From Paracamarosporium sp. OC-R06-R3 (taxonomy: Eukaryota; Ascomycota; Dothideomycetes; Pleosporales; Didymosphaeriaceae), in the NCBI GenBank assembly GCA_019828545.1, contig JACVRA010000175.1:124001-188000 (forward strand): a stretch of DNA of 64,000 nt, in the 5' to 3' direction. Both the position numbers and the translations under genes were made by a program. This document shows positions 24,045-34,556 of this stretch, piece after piece (position 1 is the first letter of the stretch; the number at the start of each line of letters is the position of its first letter). The notes beneath the pieces are model-generated. The model made no database searches, was not told the DNA's origin, and was given only the letters and a program-made list of their open reading frames with translations.

Positions 24045-24638
24045 ATGTCTCTCGCGACTTTCAACCACCCTCTCGCCGCCGTCAAGAAGGCTGGTCACCT
24101 CAACCTTCCAGCTGCCCAAGAGTGTTGCAAGCTTGCCTCCTTGAAGGCAAAAGCGTTCGACGAACTTATTTCTTTTGGCCGTGATCTCTACGTCGGCCAC
24201 CCGGATCAGCTCCAAATCGTGGTGTTCTCCATCGTCAACGACACTACGCCAGGCCCCGTGGAGCACAAGCTGGCGGAGGCATTTTACTACCGCAACGGCC
24301 ACCTTCTCGCGAAGCAATATCGCTTCGCCGACATGACTCACCCTCAAAAAGAGCATGAAGCTCTTGCTCTTGGCATCTTCACCCAAGAGCAAATCGGAAA
24401 AGTGAGTGGCTTTGAGCTTGAGATCAAGCTTAGATCTTGTGCGAATGAAGAGCATGAGGATCGCTTCGCGCCCCTAAGAACGGCACCGGTCCCCGACAGC
24501 GAAAACCAGACTGGGTCCCTACCGAATGGTAGCCGAGGTAGCGGGGCCGAAGTTCAGGACGACGAGAATGAAAAGAAGCCGAATTATGTAAAGGTGTGGA
24601 AAAAGGAGCTTGGCAAATATGTCACGTATGAATATTAG
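24045..24638 (+). CDS. Hypothetical protein, 197 aa
   Basis: Single exon from ATG 24045. An in-frame ATG at 23790 would add 85 residues, including an Arg/Ser/His-rich stretch that could act as a mitochondrial presequence, followed by poly-Thr. I prefer 24045 because the poly-Thr comes from a microsatellite. Residues 1-130 look like a compact alpha/beta domain with paired Cys (27-28); residues 140-180 are polar; the C-terminus ends in an aromatic, Lys-rich segment. A 51-nt in-frame segment starting GTGAGT at about 24401 could be a retained intron of 17 codons. I do not recognise the family. Confidence 0.55.
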   Translation: MSLATFNHPLAAVKKAGHLNLPAAQECCKLASLKAKAFDELISFGRDLYVGHPDQLQIVVFSIVNDTTPGPVEHKLAEAFYYRNGHLLAKQYRFADMTHPQKEHEALALGIFTQEQIGKVSGFELEIKLRSCANEEHEDRFAPLRTAPVPDSENQTGSLPNGSRGSGAEVQDDENEKKPNYVKVWKKELGKYVTYEY

Positions 24639-25377
24639 GTGACCTTAATAATTCCTTTACGCCTCGTTCACGCTAGAAACGTGTTACGAACCGCATATAT
24701 TTAGCTTCTGGTTTCGTCTTCATCGCCACGATTTCAACTTTTGACTCTCAGCTACATCGCCAGTTGTACCCTTATTGTCCTTTCAGGGGCTTGGGTAGAA
24801 ACTCATTTGGGATTGCCGCATGCGTAGGAAGTTTTTGTCAGCATTTACAGGGCGTTAGGAGATACACTAGTACTGCAATTCGATACATGCTATACAATTC
24901 GACTCTTAACGTAAAAGCGATTACTTTGATGTGTATGTACATTGCCTGTACTGTTAGATTGAATGTGTAGAGATGGCTTGCTCGAGATTTCATATCGCAT
25001 ACAGAGTTATGGTTGCTTCGTCTCTTCGTATCTTATCATGATTATATACTATGTCGGACTGCATCGCGCACCACACTGCCATTTCAGTGAAAGCGAGCAA
25101 ATACGGGGGTTCCTCTCTTCCCCAGACTATTGCCTCCTTTTGGTGTGGTGCACGGGTCTTCAATCATTGCGGTGACTGCGTTGAGCATAAGTGTTCTGCA
25201 CTCAAACCACACACCATTGCATACTCTCAACACGATCAACTTTCGTACTCTTAACCCATCATTGACAAGCTTTTTTTAACTAACGGTACAGCCTTTGGGC
25301 GTATCGTCTTGCATACATTTCTCCCCATTCACCCTACACACTTGGACTTTGTGCATCGAGTACATCCCAGTCCAGTT
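24639..25377. other. Intergenic, no gene seen
   Basis: About 740 bp with scattered short frames and no protein-like sequence. The stretch before 25378 is pyrimidine-rich and fits a promoter and leader. Confidence 0.5.
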
Positions 25378-26298
25378 ATGACTTCCGAAGACTCACTCAG
25401 AACAGTCAGTAACATGTCTAATATCTGTATGAGTATCAAGTTTGGCTCTCCGGAGTGGAAGGAGTTCATGGTAAGTATTGAACATGACTAGTATATGCTT
25501 GAATAGACTGACTTTCATACAGGCTAAGCGCAATGCTTCTAGAGTTGCCGGAACCGTTGCTGCCGCGTGTACTGTATCAGATACAAATCCCGCTGCCAGC
25601 ATTCCCATTGCCTCCAGCCCTTCTACTTCCAAAATTGCTGCGTCCATATTCGATGCCATCCCTCCCGAGACTTTTAAGTCAGTATCAGCGGCCGCGACCG
25701 CGAACGTTCCCGATACTGATGAGATGGGTGTTGACGATAATGTGAACAACGTGTCCCAGACCCAAGATGTTAACGACTGGTCTGCTGAGGATATTTCCCG
25801 TGATCGCAACTTCGGTGCAGAATCGATACATTCTTCTGTAAGTATTCCTTCCCAATATATCAAGCTATTTCACCTGACAACATCCAGGGGATGATCCTTT
25901 TGAAACGTGGTGTCCCGTCTTTCTATACGATTCGAGTCTATCCTGATAGCGATGGTCGCCTCCGTTCCAGCGACGGCCAGGTACACCGCGTACCACACTG
26001 GGGTGCTGCTTCCAGGCCAGCCTCCGATGTGAGTTAGACATCTTCCTTAAGTTCATAATCCAACTGATGTGATATACGACTGACTTATCAGCGTCCAAAG
26101 CGAGAGACCTTTCAAATGCACCCTACCCAATGCCGGCAAGAATCCATTCACCACCGCGAACCCAATGAGTTCCACAAAGAAGCCGCTCAGGGTCTTGAAC
26201 CGGTCCAGCAGTCGAAACCTACTCAAAAACCACAGCAGAATACGCAGCACGATGAAGAAGTGACCAAGCGCAGCGGGGTCTACATCGGGAAGCGTTGA
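25378..26298 (+). CDS. Hypothetical protein, 251 aa, 3' frame break suspected
   Basis: Four exons, all joined in phase 0: 25378-25470, 25523-25837, 25888-26028 and 26092-26298. Introns are 52, 50 and 63 nt, with GTAAGT or GTGAGT donors. The N-terminal half is Ala/Ser/Thr rich with acidic patches. Exon 3 is a short beta-type stretch with Arg and Tyr, and exon 4 is Gln/His/Lys rich. No family is recognised. The stop at 26296-26298 falls inside a region where a second frame is already open (from 26256) and continues to 27272 with similar polar, charged composition. A single-base change between 26256 and 26298 would fuse the two, so this may be the 5' part of a longer broken gene. Confidence 0.5.
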
Positions 26299-26379
26299 GT
26301 ATATTAATCGCTATCGCTAAAGACGAGCTTGTGCCGCTGGACTGTCAGAGATCCGAGAACCACTCAGATGTCGCTAGTA

Positions 26380-27272
26380 TGATCGCTGAGTTTCGTGCTC
26401 GGAAGACCGCCACAGAAGACTCTACTCGTAGGCAACTCTGCGAGCCGTATGCGCGCAACCGGACAGCTAAACCTCAAAATGACGACCTAGGCACCGCTCA
26501 TACCATGGATCGGCGTGAGATCCACCACCGCCAAGGAGGAAGGACTAAACGCCAGCTAGATGTATGTGGTGAATCGAGCACGGCAAACAAGAAGCTTCAG
26601 ACGAACAGTGTCCCTGTTGTGAGAGTATCTACCTCTGGGCAGGTTAAAGCTAGCACGACACCTAATCCTAAGCATCTGATCACTTCAGCTGTGACCGATC
26701 CTGTGATGGGCGCAGGGTCTTCATCCCTCGGAAATGCACCGAAATTAGAGTATCCAGCAGTGATAGAGACCAAACTGCATGCTAGGATCAAAGAGAAGAC
26801 ACCAAAAGTACCTAATCAACGACGCAAAGAATCTCATCCCGATAATTCAAACAATTCGGACGCTACTACTACTCACGACTCCAGTGGCAAATCCCAGGAG
26901 CCTTCAACGAATAAGTTGTCAACCAGCGCCGAAGAGAATACGGCCAAGGAACCTACGCAGCGACACAAGAAAGCTTCTACTCTGAACTCCAATTTCAAAT
27001 CTCCGGATTCTCCAGAACCCAAGTCTTCCTCTTCTAAGGTCCGTGCTTTACCCAAGCCCAAGGCTACTCGACAGAATCGTCACAGTCACGATAAGAAAGG
27101 TTCAGGCGGTACTAAGAGGAAGAAACGTGAAGAGGAATATGATCTGGACGACGATTTCATCGACGATGACGAGGCACCTATACTTTCTCAAAGGAAGAAG
27201 AAACGACGCAACGACGATGACGAGGATTCTATTAGTGCCAAGTTTTGGCGCAGCAGATTCCTCATGGAATAA
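26380..27272 (+). CDS. Hypothetical disordered basic/acidic protein, possibly 3' part of the upstream gene
   Basis: The frame is open from 26256; the first usable ATG is at about 26380 and the stop is at 27270-27272 (about 297 aa). The sequence is polar and Ser/Thr/Lys rich, with Lys-Arg clusters, and ends in alternating acidic (DLDDDFIDDD) and basic (KKKRR) blocks before an FWRSRF C-terminus. This suggests a nuclear or nucleic-acid-binding disordered protein. It begins without a promoter-like gap and overlaps the stop of the 251-aa gene in another frame, so it may be the displaced C-terminal half of that gene. No family recognised. Confidence 0.5.
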
Positions 27273-28114
27273 GCCTACGCTGAGCTCATTTTTTTCGGTG
27301 TAGCAGGCCGTGGATGAACCTTTTTCCTTCATGTTTAGGAGATTTTTTTTTGGTATGGTTTTGTATGTTTCTAGATGCACGATACCCATTTGTTGACTTT
27401 CTTTCGTTTTTCCCCTTCTCTCCCTGCATGCACCAAACCGTAGGCCCAAGTTTGAGGATAAACCCCTACAAACCCAAAACATGCATAGAGCCTCTAGAGA
27501 TGTGCCCCTGGCAATCGAGGTTTTCCTCTGGTGTGCATGTTGGGACAAGAAGACCACACGACCGTTCTTTCTCCAACCTAAAGAAGAAATCAGTTGAAAC
27601 AATCGGCGCGGGCGCTGGCGTTTACATCTGAAAGATCGTCAGGTGACTACATTTCGTGTATCGAAGATCTATGCTAACGGCAGCAATAATTTTCGCTTCC
27701 AATTTCCAAACTGGTAGTGAAAGAATTGATATGTGGTCATTTCACTCAAGTTAGGGGTTGTCTTCTTCCTCGCCTGTGAGGAAGTACAGCTGCCAGATAT
27801 ATCTTGTTTGAAACGCGTCAACAATGGGGTAATAATATAACAGTGCAGCAATTAATGACACTGAGAAGCATGTTTACAAGTAGCAAGTGACATTTAGCGA
27901 TGCTGAGTGAAGGACGAGTCGCGCCTTCCCTATTGTTCCTAAGCGGCTTCACCGACGCGTCCTTTCCCATTTAGATCTTCCTTTTCTTCCATCGCCCTAA
28001 CCTATAAACCTCCGCCCATAACTTTTGTAAATGAACCACACTGGGAATCTTGTTCCGTTTCTACGAAGCCCTTCAAATCAGCATCCTCTTCCTGGTCAGG
28101 TCTCTGTTTAGAAT
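27273..28114. other. Intergenic, no gene seen
   Basis: About 840 bp. T-rich 3'-flank sequence lies at 27290-27420. C/T-rich sequence at 27960-28100 precedes the next start. No supported gene or repeat. Confidence 0.55.
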
Positions 28115-30043
28115 ATGGGCGGCGGTCCTAAGGCCAGCGCGGCCAATCTCGAGCCTCTCGGAAAGCGCAGGGTTTTCGGCGCTCCAGCTCCGTTGATCTC
28201 ATCCAGAATCGAAGCATGTGCATTGTCAACTCACGATGTGACGAACACACACGAGAAGACCACAGCATCGAGCATACCAGACACTACAGTAACGAGCACA
28301 TCAGACAATCGCAGCTCCCCGCACTCTCATCCTGAAGAAACGGCCACTGGTCATACTAAGCGTAAAGTGAACGCGACCTCCAACGCTTCTTCTACACAGC
28401 TGGTTTATGCAGCTTCTTGTAACTTGATGCAGCCGGCGTCACCTCCTTCAGCGACCAATCGAGATCAAAACACAGGCCAAAGCGAACGACCTGAGCCACC
28501 CACTGCCACAGAATTCGGGACCAAAGCGCGAGCTCCTGCTCCACGAACACGCCTAGAGGCTAGTGCACGAGCTCTTGCCATTGCACAAGAGTGGCAAGCG
28601 AAGTTTAAAGGCCTTTCACAGAAGCCACTGGCATCAAAGTCTCAGCCCGAAATTAATACCCAAAAGCAATCAGCTGGTACGCGAAGCGAGCAGCATATCG
28701 AGGAGCGCCATGAATCGCAGCAGTTGCCATTAGAAAACACCGGTACAGATGAGCGGGATACTGCTGCAATAGACGAAGTCAACGATGAGCCCCCACGCAA
28801 GCTTCGCCGTAAGAGCGCTCTAGGTCCTCAAGCATCTGCCGCAAACCTGGAGCCCCTCGGGAACCGCAATAGAGATTTCCCACCCGAACCTCGCGTCGTC
28901 GATGATATTCCACCTCCGACAGTACTTGAGCAGCGGCTTTCTACAAAGCTGTCAGTCAACCAGCCGGCTTTTCCAGTTCAGATCTTAAAGCTAGATACCG
29001 AAATCGGCACAAAACCTCTACTGCGGCCACGGCAACATACGCCTTCAATAAGTACAGAAACATCTACAACGTGGGATAATCAAGCTGTAGGGAGGATGTC
29101 AAGTTCGGGACTTGGTCGAGGAATAGACGCTGCTGTCAAGCAGCACACCTCAATCTCGAAAGATCACAGACATGATGCTGATGAGCATCGTTACAGCCGA
29201 TCAACGCGAGGTATCGACTATGCTCGGCCTCAATCTTCAGGGCACAGGATGGCTGACGACATTGAGAAACGTGAGAATACCGCTCGAAAGCGCAAACGGT
29301 CCTCTTCACCATATCAGAAGAGCGGTGGAAGACACATTTACCCTGATCGCCGGTATAATTCTAATAAAAAGGCCGATCGTCCGCGTGACGGTCCCCAGGC
29401 TAAAGCTGGGAACTCAACAAACTCTAGGAGCTGGAACAAGGAATATCCTCGGGAGGCATACGCCCAGCATACTTCGAGTACAGAAGAGAAACATACTTCG
29501 CACAATGATCGTACTCGAGATCTTGTGAGCAACCGTGTCGACAGACGAGAGTTTCGAGGTAATAGCTACCACGACCCACGCCGCGAATCGGACACAAGAA
29601 ATGGCCAATATTACCACCGAGACGATCCCCCACAAGAGAGGCCACGCACAGGATCCCGTCGCCACCATCGAGATACTTCTGCTTCGCCTCGCAGATCTCA
29701 TTATGGCTTGCAGGGCGACCGTGACTATCGTCGATATCGCAGCGGAGAGCATCATTATCGTGGAGACTACGACAGACACTCTCACGGACAAGATACGCGT
29801 CAAACTCGGACTAGCTATGAGAGTCGTGAGTATCAATATCGTAATCCGCGCCATCTGTACGACGAGAAGCCTCGACCAGTTCGGCATGGTCGTTATGAAT
29901 CTGGTCGTCGTGGACGCTCGCGCTCACCTGATTATCATCACCATTCCCTAAATCGTTCGGGTTGTAGGTATCATGCCAAAGGCAATGTTATTGAATACCA
30001 CCAGGAATATCATTACCGCAAGGGCGACGTGAGCCAACGCTGA
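28115..30043 (+). CDS. Disordered Arg/Ser/Tyr/His-rich protein with duplicated 14-residue motif, 642 aa
   Basis: Single exon from ATG 28115 to TGA 30041-30043. Residues 1-350 are polar and disordered. A 15-residue segment GP-(K/Q)-ASAANLEPLG-(K/N)-R occurs at 4-18 and again at 237-251. Residues about 400-642 are dominated by Arg, Ser, Tyr, His and Asp, with RS/RD/RY dipeptides of the kind found in splicing-related and RNA-condensate proteins. A basic patch (ARKRKRSSS) near 390 may be a nuclear signal. No folded domain is seen. A role in RNA processing is inferred from composition only. Neighbouring genes at 25-27 kb encode similarly polar proteins. Confidence 0.65.
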   Translation: MGGGPKASAANLEPLGKRRVFGAPAPLISSRIEACALSTHDVTNTHEKTTASSIPDTTVTSTSDNRSSPHSHPEETATGHTKRKVNATSNASSTQLVYAASCNLMQPASPPSATNRDQNTGQSERPEPPTATEFGTKARAPAPRTRLEASARALAIAQEWQAKFKGLSQKPLASKSQPEINTQKQSAGTRSEQHIEERHESQQLPLENTGTDERDTAAIDEVNDEPPRKLRRKSALGPQASAANLEPLGNRNRDFPPEPRVVDDIPPPTVLEQRLSTKLSVNQPAFPVQILKLDTEIGTKPLLRPRQHTPSISTETSTTWDNQAVGRMSSSGLGRGIDAAVKQHTSISKDHRHDADEHRYSRSTRGIDYARPQSSGHRMADDIEKRENTARKRKRSSSPYQKSGGRHIYPDRRYNSNKKADRPRDGPQAKAGNSTNSRSWNKEYPREAYAQHTSSTEEKHTSHNDRTRDLVSNRVDRREFRGNSYHDPRRESDTRNGQYYHRDDPPQERPRTGSRRHHRDTSASPRRSHYGLQGDRDYRRYRSGEHHYRGDYDRHSHGQDTRQTRTSYESREYQYRNPRHLYDEKPRPVRHGRYESGRRGRSRSPDYHHHSLNRSGCRYHAKGNVIEYHQEYHYRKGDVSQR

Positions 30044-30287
30044 GAAACATGGCAGTAATCCCACCTGTTCATATCTATTAGTATATGCGCATAGCGCGTT
30101 GCTGCGTAGATGATCGGCATCTCATTGAACGAGGCAAGACAAACTCAAAGATAAGAATCTTCTGAAAAATTATGCGGACAACATGCGCTATGTATGTAAT
30201 ACGAAGATATTCGGGTATAAGAATGTGACAGAGCAGAGGGAAGAGCGGAGAGAAACTAGTTAAGCTGCACGGAACTGTCATCGATCA

Positions 30288-31538
30288 TTACTTCGGTGCC
30301 GCGACTACTACACTTTGCATCTTAGCATCATATCTGTGGACCTCGAGCAACTGTAGACCAGATGCATCCAGTATCGTCTCGAACTCTTTCTTCGTACGTT
30401 CGACTCCGCCCAGCGACGCCATCATGGTGAGGTCCACTTCAGAAGTTAGTTATGGGATGTGGGTATTTCGGTTCTTTTATTGAGGATGCACTTACTGTAT
30501 GCCGCTTGCCATGGTAGCTGTTCGTCTGGCAATACGACCTCATCAATCACGATGCGTGAGTCCGATTCCATTGCTGGAACAATAGCTTTAAGAATTTTGA
30601 TGCTGTCTTCATCCGTCCAGTCATGTAGAATATGTCTTAGGTAATAAAACTTTGCTCCTTTAACGGGCTGTTCGGTGAAGAAATCGTGCGCTTGGAACGC
30701 CACTCCTTCGACCTTTGGCGCGCTGTTCAATGTCGCTGGGATATCCTGAACGATGATTCTGCCTGCCACATCTGGGAACTTCTTCTTGAATGCAAGCGCT
30801 TGCTGTCCAAAGCCGCCACCAATATCAACAAGCACAGCAGAATCAGCAGCAGCCTTGAAGTCACCTATGGCGTTCGTGATAGGGTACGAGTCCACCCACG
30901 ATCCCTCCCGCTGGATAGCCATCGCGTGTCCTAGCGACGCCATTTGCTCGGGATGCTGCTTCATCCACTCGAAAGTTGTTAGATCCGTCTTCATCGCTCT
31001 ATGAAATGGCAGGTCCTTGTTGCTAGTGATGTCTCGGTACTTCTTTTCCGCAAGCCAAGACGGCAAGGCATATGCGGTAGGCACGTGGATGTCGTACGCA
31101 TGCGCTATCGCACCTGCAACGTGGACGTTTGCCAGTGCGTGCGTAGTCCTATTTGCGGCAAAGGTGTCGGCTGATGGTTGGTCGATGAGGCCGAAGGCTG
31201 CCATGGCGCGTAGGAGGTGGAAGAGCATCTTGGGAGCTGCGGATGTGTTGGTGGCCAGAGTAGAGAGGGAGAATGGTGTTTCAGATGAAGAGAGGGTGCT
31301 GAAGATGGAGATATCATTGCCGATTTTTACAAGGGGCATTTGGATGGACTGGCGGATGTTAGTTGAGGAAGGGGACGTTGGGAGGGAAAGGGTGTACGCC
31401 GGATGCTACGTGGACCACTAAGTCCCAGTCATTATCAAAGGAGGCTTGGAGATTGCGGAGGTCTTTGTGGATATTTTGGCGGGTTTGCTCGTCGGCTTGA
31501 GCGTAGAGGACGCGGATTTGTGCGATGAGGGAGTCCAT
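30288..31538 (-). CDS. SAM-dependent O-methyltransferase (fungal small-molecule type), 380 aa
   Basis: Three exons: 31538-31398, 31348-30496 and 30436-30288. The first intron is 49 nt (an alternative donor 12 nt upstream would drop four residues); the second is 59 nt with GTAAGT. The N-terminal part is a helical dimerisation domain. The Rossmann part has the SAM glycine motif VDIGGGFG (221-228), then a VQDIP strand, and LRHILHDW (about 284-291) with the probable catalytic base His289. The C-terminal exon supplies the DLTMMASLGG...RT segment typical of the family. These enzymes methylate phenolic hydroxyls of polyketides or other secondary metabolites; the substrate here is unknown. No polyketide or peptide synthase is in the window. 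Confidence 0.9.
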
Positions 31539-32686
31539 TGTGGGCACGTAGATTATACTACAGTAGATTCGTGCGCTTTTGGTAGGGGCTTCTTTTGATG
31601 AAGAGATGAAAAGGTACTATAATTCGGATCATAGAAATTCTTTCTATCAGCGTTACATTTATATGGACAAATAGTGGTCTTCTGCTCTCGGCCGGAGAAA
31701 AAGCCGACAGCAGTCGCCGCAGTGGGACTACAATAGCTGTTGCCTTAGATAGCTCATCATATAAATTCTTTCGATTAAAATATTACGTCTTTGGCGCTCT
31801 CAAAGGCCCACTTTAGGTCATAGCACGAATTGTACGCGAACGTTGTAGACCGTAGGAGCCGAAAAGACCGAGAAGACCGAGAAGGCCGAGCATCTAAAAT
31901 ATCGAAGTGCCCGAACATCGCCTGTGCGCACCAAGGCTACAGCCTCAACACCAACCTCGTTCAAACAGATTACCTTCACGACGCTGCTACTTTGCGCGCA
32001 CGTGTACTAAAGCCTAGATGAGGATGTGCAAATAATTCGAAGGCTCTTCTGATGATATAAGATAATTCGGTAGGGATATCCAGTTTGCAGAGATCGCAAC
32101 ACAGCCATAGCATTCATCCGATTACACGTAAATAGAGCCTTAGTCTTGTTGAAATTGGCTAGTTCAATCGATACGTAGACCTGCGAACTTGAGGGTATAT
32201 TCACTGAAACTGTACCACGGGATAAAGTTTCACACGATGGCAAATGGCAGTTATGGCGTGAGAACAATGAGGAAGCAAGATAGGAGTCCCCTTCAGCTGT
32301 TGTTAACATGAGAACTTAACGCTCCACTCCTCATGGACCAGGCTGACTCTTGGAGTTCATACCACAACTACTTGTATTAATAGTGCCTTCCGTCACTGCG
32401 TCGCCCTCGAGTTGTTATTCATAGCAATCTTGCCATGTTCTCTCTACGTCCTCGTCTTCACCACGGCAAATCCATAACGTGATTCACGATAGTCCCGCGC
32501 AATATTGATGGCCGCATTATAGATATATGAAGAAGTAGCCATTGAATTGTCCGAAATATCATTAACATGGTCCCTTACGGTTTTGAAGACGAAAATGAAT
32601 ATGACACAGCTCCATCACAACCTTATCGTGAGTAAACATCCAGACAAAATAGCCTATGAAGGAAAATGTGAAAATGAGCCATTGAC
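31539..32686. other. Intergenic, no gene seen
   Basis: About 1.15 kb of A/T-richer DNA between the methyltransferase promoter and the 3' end of the ribonuclease gene. A short GACCGAGAA repeat occurs at about 31867-31888. No gene supported. Confidence 0.55.
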
Positions 32687-33294
32687 TCAGGTGCACAATA
32701 CGAACTCATTCCTACTCGGAGCTCCAGTGTGCGTAACAGCGCCGCAATAGAGGTAGTATCCGTTGCCGATGTCCTTGAACACCACACGATCAGGGCCCGG
32801 TGAGTCCCAATTGCTGAATAACTCTGCATTCAAGAGCGGAAATTCTTCGTAAGGCCGAGATTGGCCAGTGCACAATGGCATGTTGCCGCCAAATTCGCCG
32901 GCTCCGAAGTAATGCGGATAGTCTACTCCTATAGTGAAGCTCAGTCAGCAGCAGAGATGAGAAAACGAATTAGGGTTGCTTTACTATTGATGCCAGTGAA
33001 TTGGATACCTCGATCGAGAAGCTCCATTGCGAGTGCTAGTGTGTCGTGGAGATGTTTGACATTGTGGTGTATGCCTGCTTGTGTTATTGTGGCATTCCAC
33101 CGCATTATATTCCTTCACGTACCACCACAATTCATTGCATTCTCGGGCCATATGACTGGAGTTGCCTTTTGAATACCTATGGTGTCGCTGATCACCGGCG
33201 TGGTGACGTTTTGCACTGGTAAAAGGGCTGCCGCAGATGCGATGGTGCCACTGCTAGTAGCAAAAAGAAAGAGACGCGAAAAACGAGTATTCAT
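32687..33294 (-). CDS. Secreted guanyl-preferring ribonuclease, T1/F1 type, 159 aa
   Basis: Three exons: 33294-33123, 33074-33009 and 32928-32687, with introns of 48 and 80 nt. The first acceptor is a tandem AAGCAG, so inclusion or omission of one codon is possible. Residues 1-22 form a signal peptide. The mature part follows the microbial RNase T1 plan: an N-terminal Cys (56), a helix, then YPHYF with catalytic His85, Glu108 in YEEFP, Arg127 in DRVVF and His146 in THTGA. These match the T1 catalytic set His40/Glu58/Arg77/His92. The enzyme cleaves single-stranded RNA after G. An extracellular nutritional or host-interaction role is inferred; the key residues are all present, so activity is expected. 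Confidence 0.9.
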
Positions 33295-34175
33295 GATGAA
33301 GATTGGTGCAATGACAAATCCCGCGGAGCTTGAGATACAGCGTGAAAGAAAGGGAAAGTCTTCTGGAAAGATTGAAGTACATGTCAGATCTGAGAGCCTT
33401 TATGTGCTTCCCATACATGTTGCAATTTCCAAAGAGAATACACATGCTCCACTTTTGTCCTCAGCCTCGATGCAACATGAGATGTTGAACTTGTGCTTCG
33501 GTAAAGGCATTTCGGACAAGCTGAGAATGAAAATGTCTTTCTTATGCGGCTTCACCGACATTCACAATACATGAAACCTTCATTAGATGATGCTACGTCT
33601 GCGTGTTATTTTTCAGCTTGTAGCAACTCGAGTAGCTTACGACATAGTGCTGAGACTTCAGTACGAAGTCCCACACTCCTGCGCACGTATATTGTCGCCA
33701 GCTCAGCTATTCCGACTCCGCATGCGATTAATTGTCGTCGAGCCTAGAATGAAACCAGCCGTAGTATAGAATCGTAAGGAATGTAACATCCGGTTTTTGT
33801 GACACGAACTCGCGTGTCTTTCGCCGGGTCGGAGTTGGGCGAAGCTGAAATTCCTGCCCCACACCCTGTTTAGCGGTACCGAGTACACAGCTCCAACATT
33901 TTGAACTACGTCTCAGCAGCGCAGATGAGTAGATTATATGACACAAAATGCTTTGAAGGTAGTTTTCTCACCGCATCATACCAAAATACGTTCGGATCGG
34001 CCGATGAAAAATGAAGAAATCGAATGATCGCGGCATTGAAGGATTCAATCTACCTGTGCAGCGGCTGTGACCCAGCATATATAAAACTACAATCAAATCT
34101 GACCAAATGTCCATCATTCAAAAAAACAGCGACATCTACTGAACTTCCAAGACCAGTGCCGACTTCGAATCAACA
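33295..34175. other. Intergenic, divergent promoter between two secreted-protein genes
   Basis: About 880 bp separate the ribonuclease start (minus) and the small secreted protein start (plus). Short frames here lack coding character. A TATA box near 34077-34087 serves the plus-strand gene. Confidence 0.55.
34077..34087 (+). promoter_or_regulatory. TATA box for small secreted protein gene
   Basis: CATATATAAAA lies about 90 bp upstream of the ATG at 34176, with an A/C-rich leader between them. This is a typical layout for strongly inducible fungal genes. Confidence 0.5.
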
Positions 34176-34556
34176 ATGAAAGTCATCGAAGCTCTCTTCA
34201 CTTTCGCAGCCATCAGCGGCATTGTAAAAGCAAACCGTTCCTGTCACGGCCAACGCCTCTATTGCGGTCGCTCTTTGACAAACATGGGTAATCTTTCTCC
34301 TCCCTTTACTTCCTTCCCTTCCTCATCTTTCCTCCTTGATTGACTTCATCGCGCAGGCTGGACCGCCTGGGACATCGAAGCAGGCATCAACAAAGGCACA
34401 CAATGGCACCCACCGGACCTCGGTTTCGACGACTATCCGGACACACTCTTCGAATGTGATGGCAGAAGTGGTGGAGATGCGCTTTGGTATCGCGCCACGT
34501 GCGAGTTTGGGTGTGCTGATGCCGGGGCTGGGCATTCGGATTATTGCTACGCTTGA
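34176..34556 (+). CDS. Small secreted cysteine-rich protein, 103 aa, effector candidate
   Basis: Two exons: 34176-34287 and 34357-34556, with a 69-nt intron in phase 1. Start context CAACAATGA is strong. Residues 1-19 are a clear signal peptide ending at KANRS. The mature part has six Cys in the order CHG, YCG, ECD, TCE, GCA, YCY, which could form three disulphides, and is otherwise Gly/Asp/Trp/Tyr rich. It lacks Lys-Arg processing sites and transmembrane or GPI signals. Size, signal peptide and even Cys count are usual for apoplastic effector-like proteins of Pleosporales. The exact family is not recognised. It lies divergently next to the secreted ribonuclease. A toxin function is not claimed. 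Confidence 0.75.
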
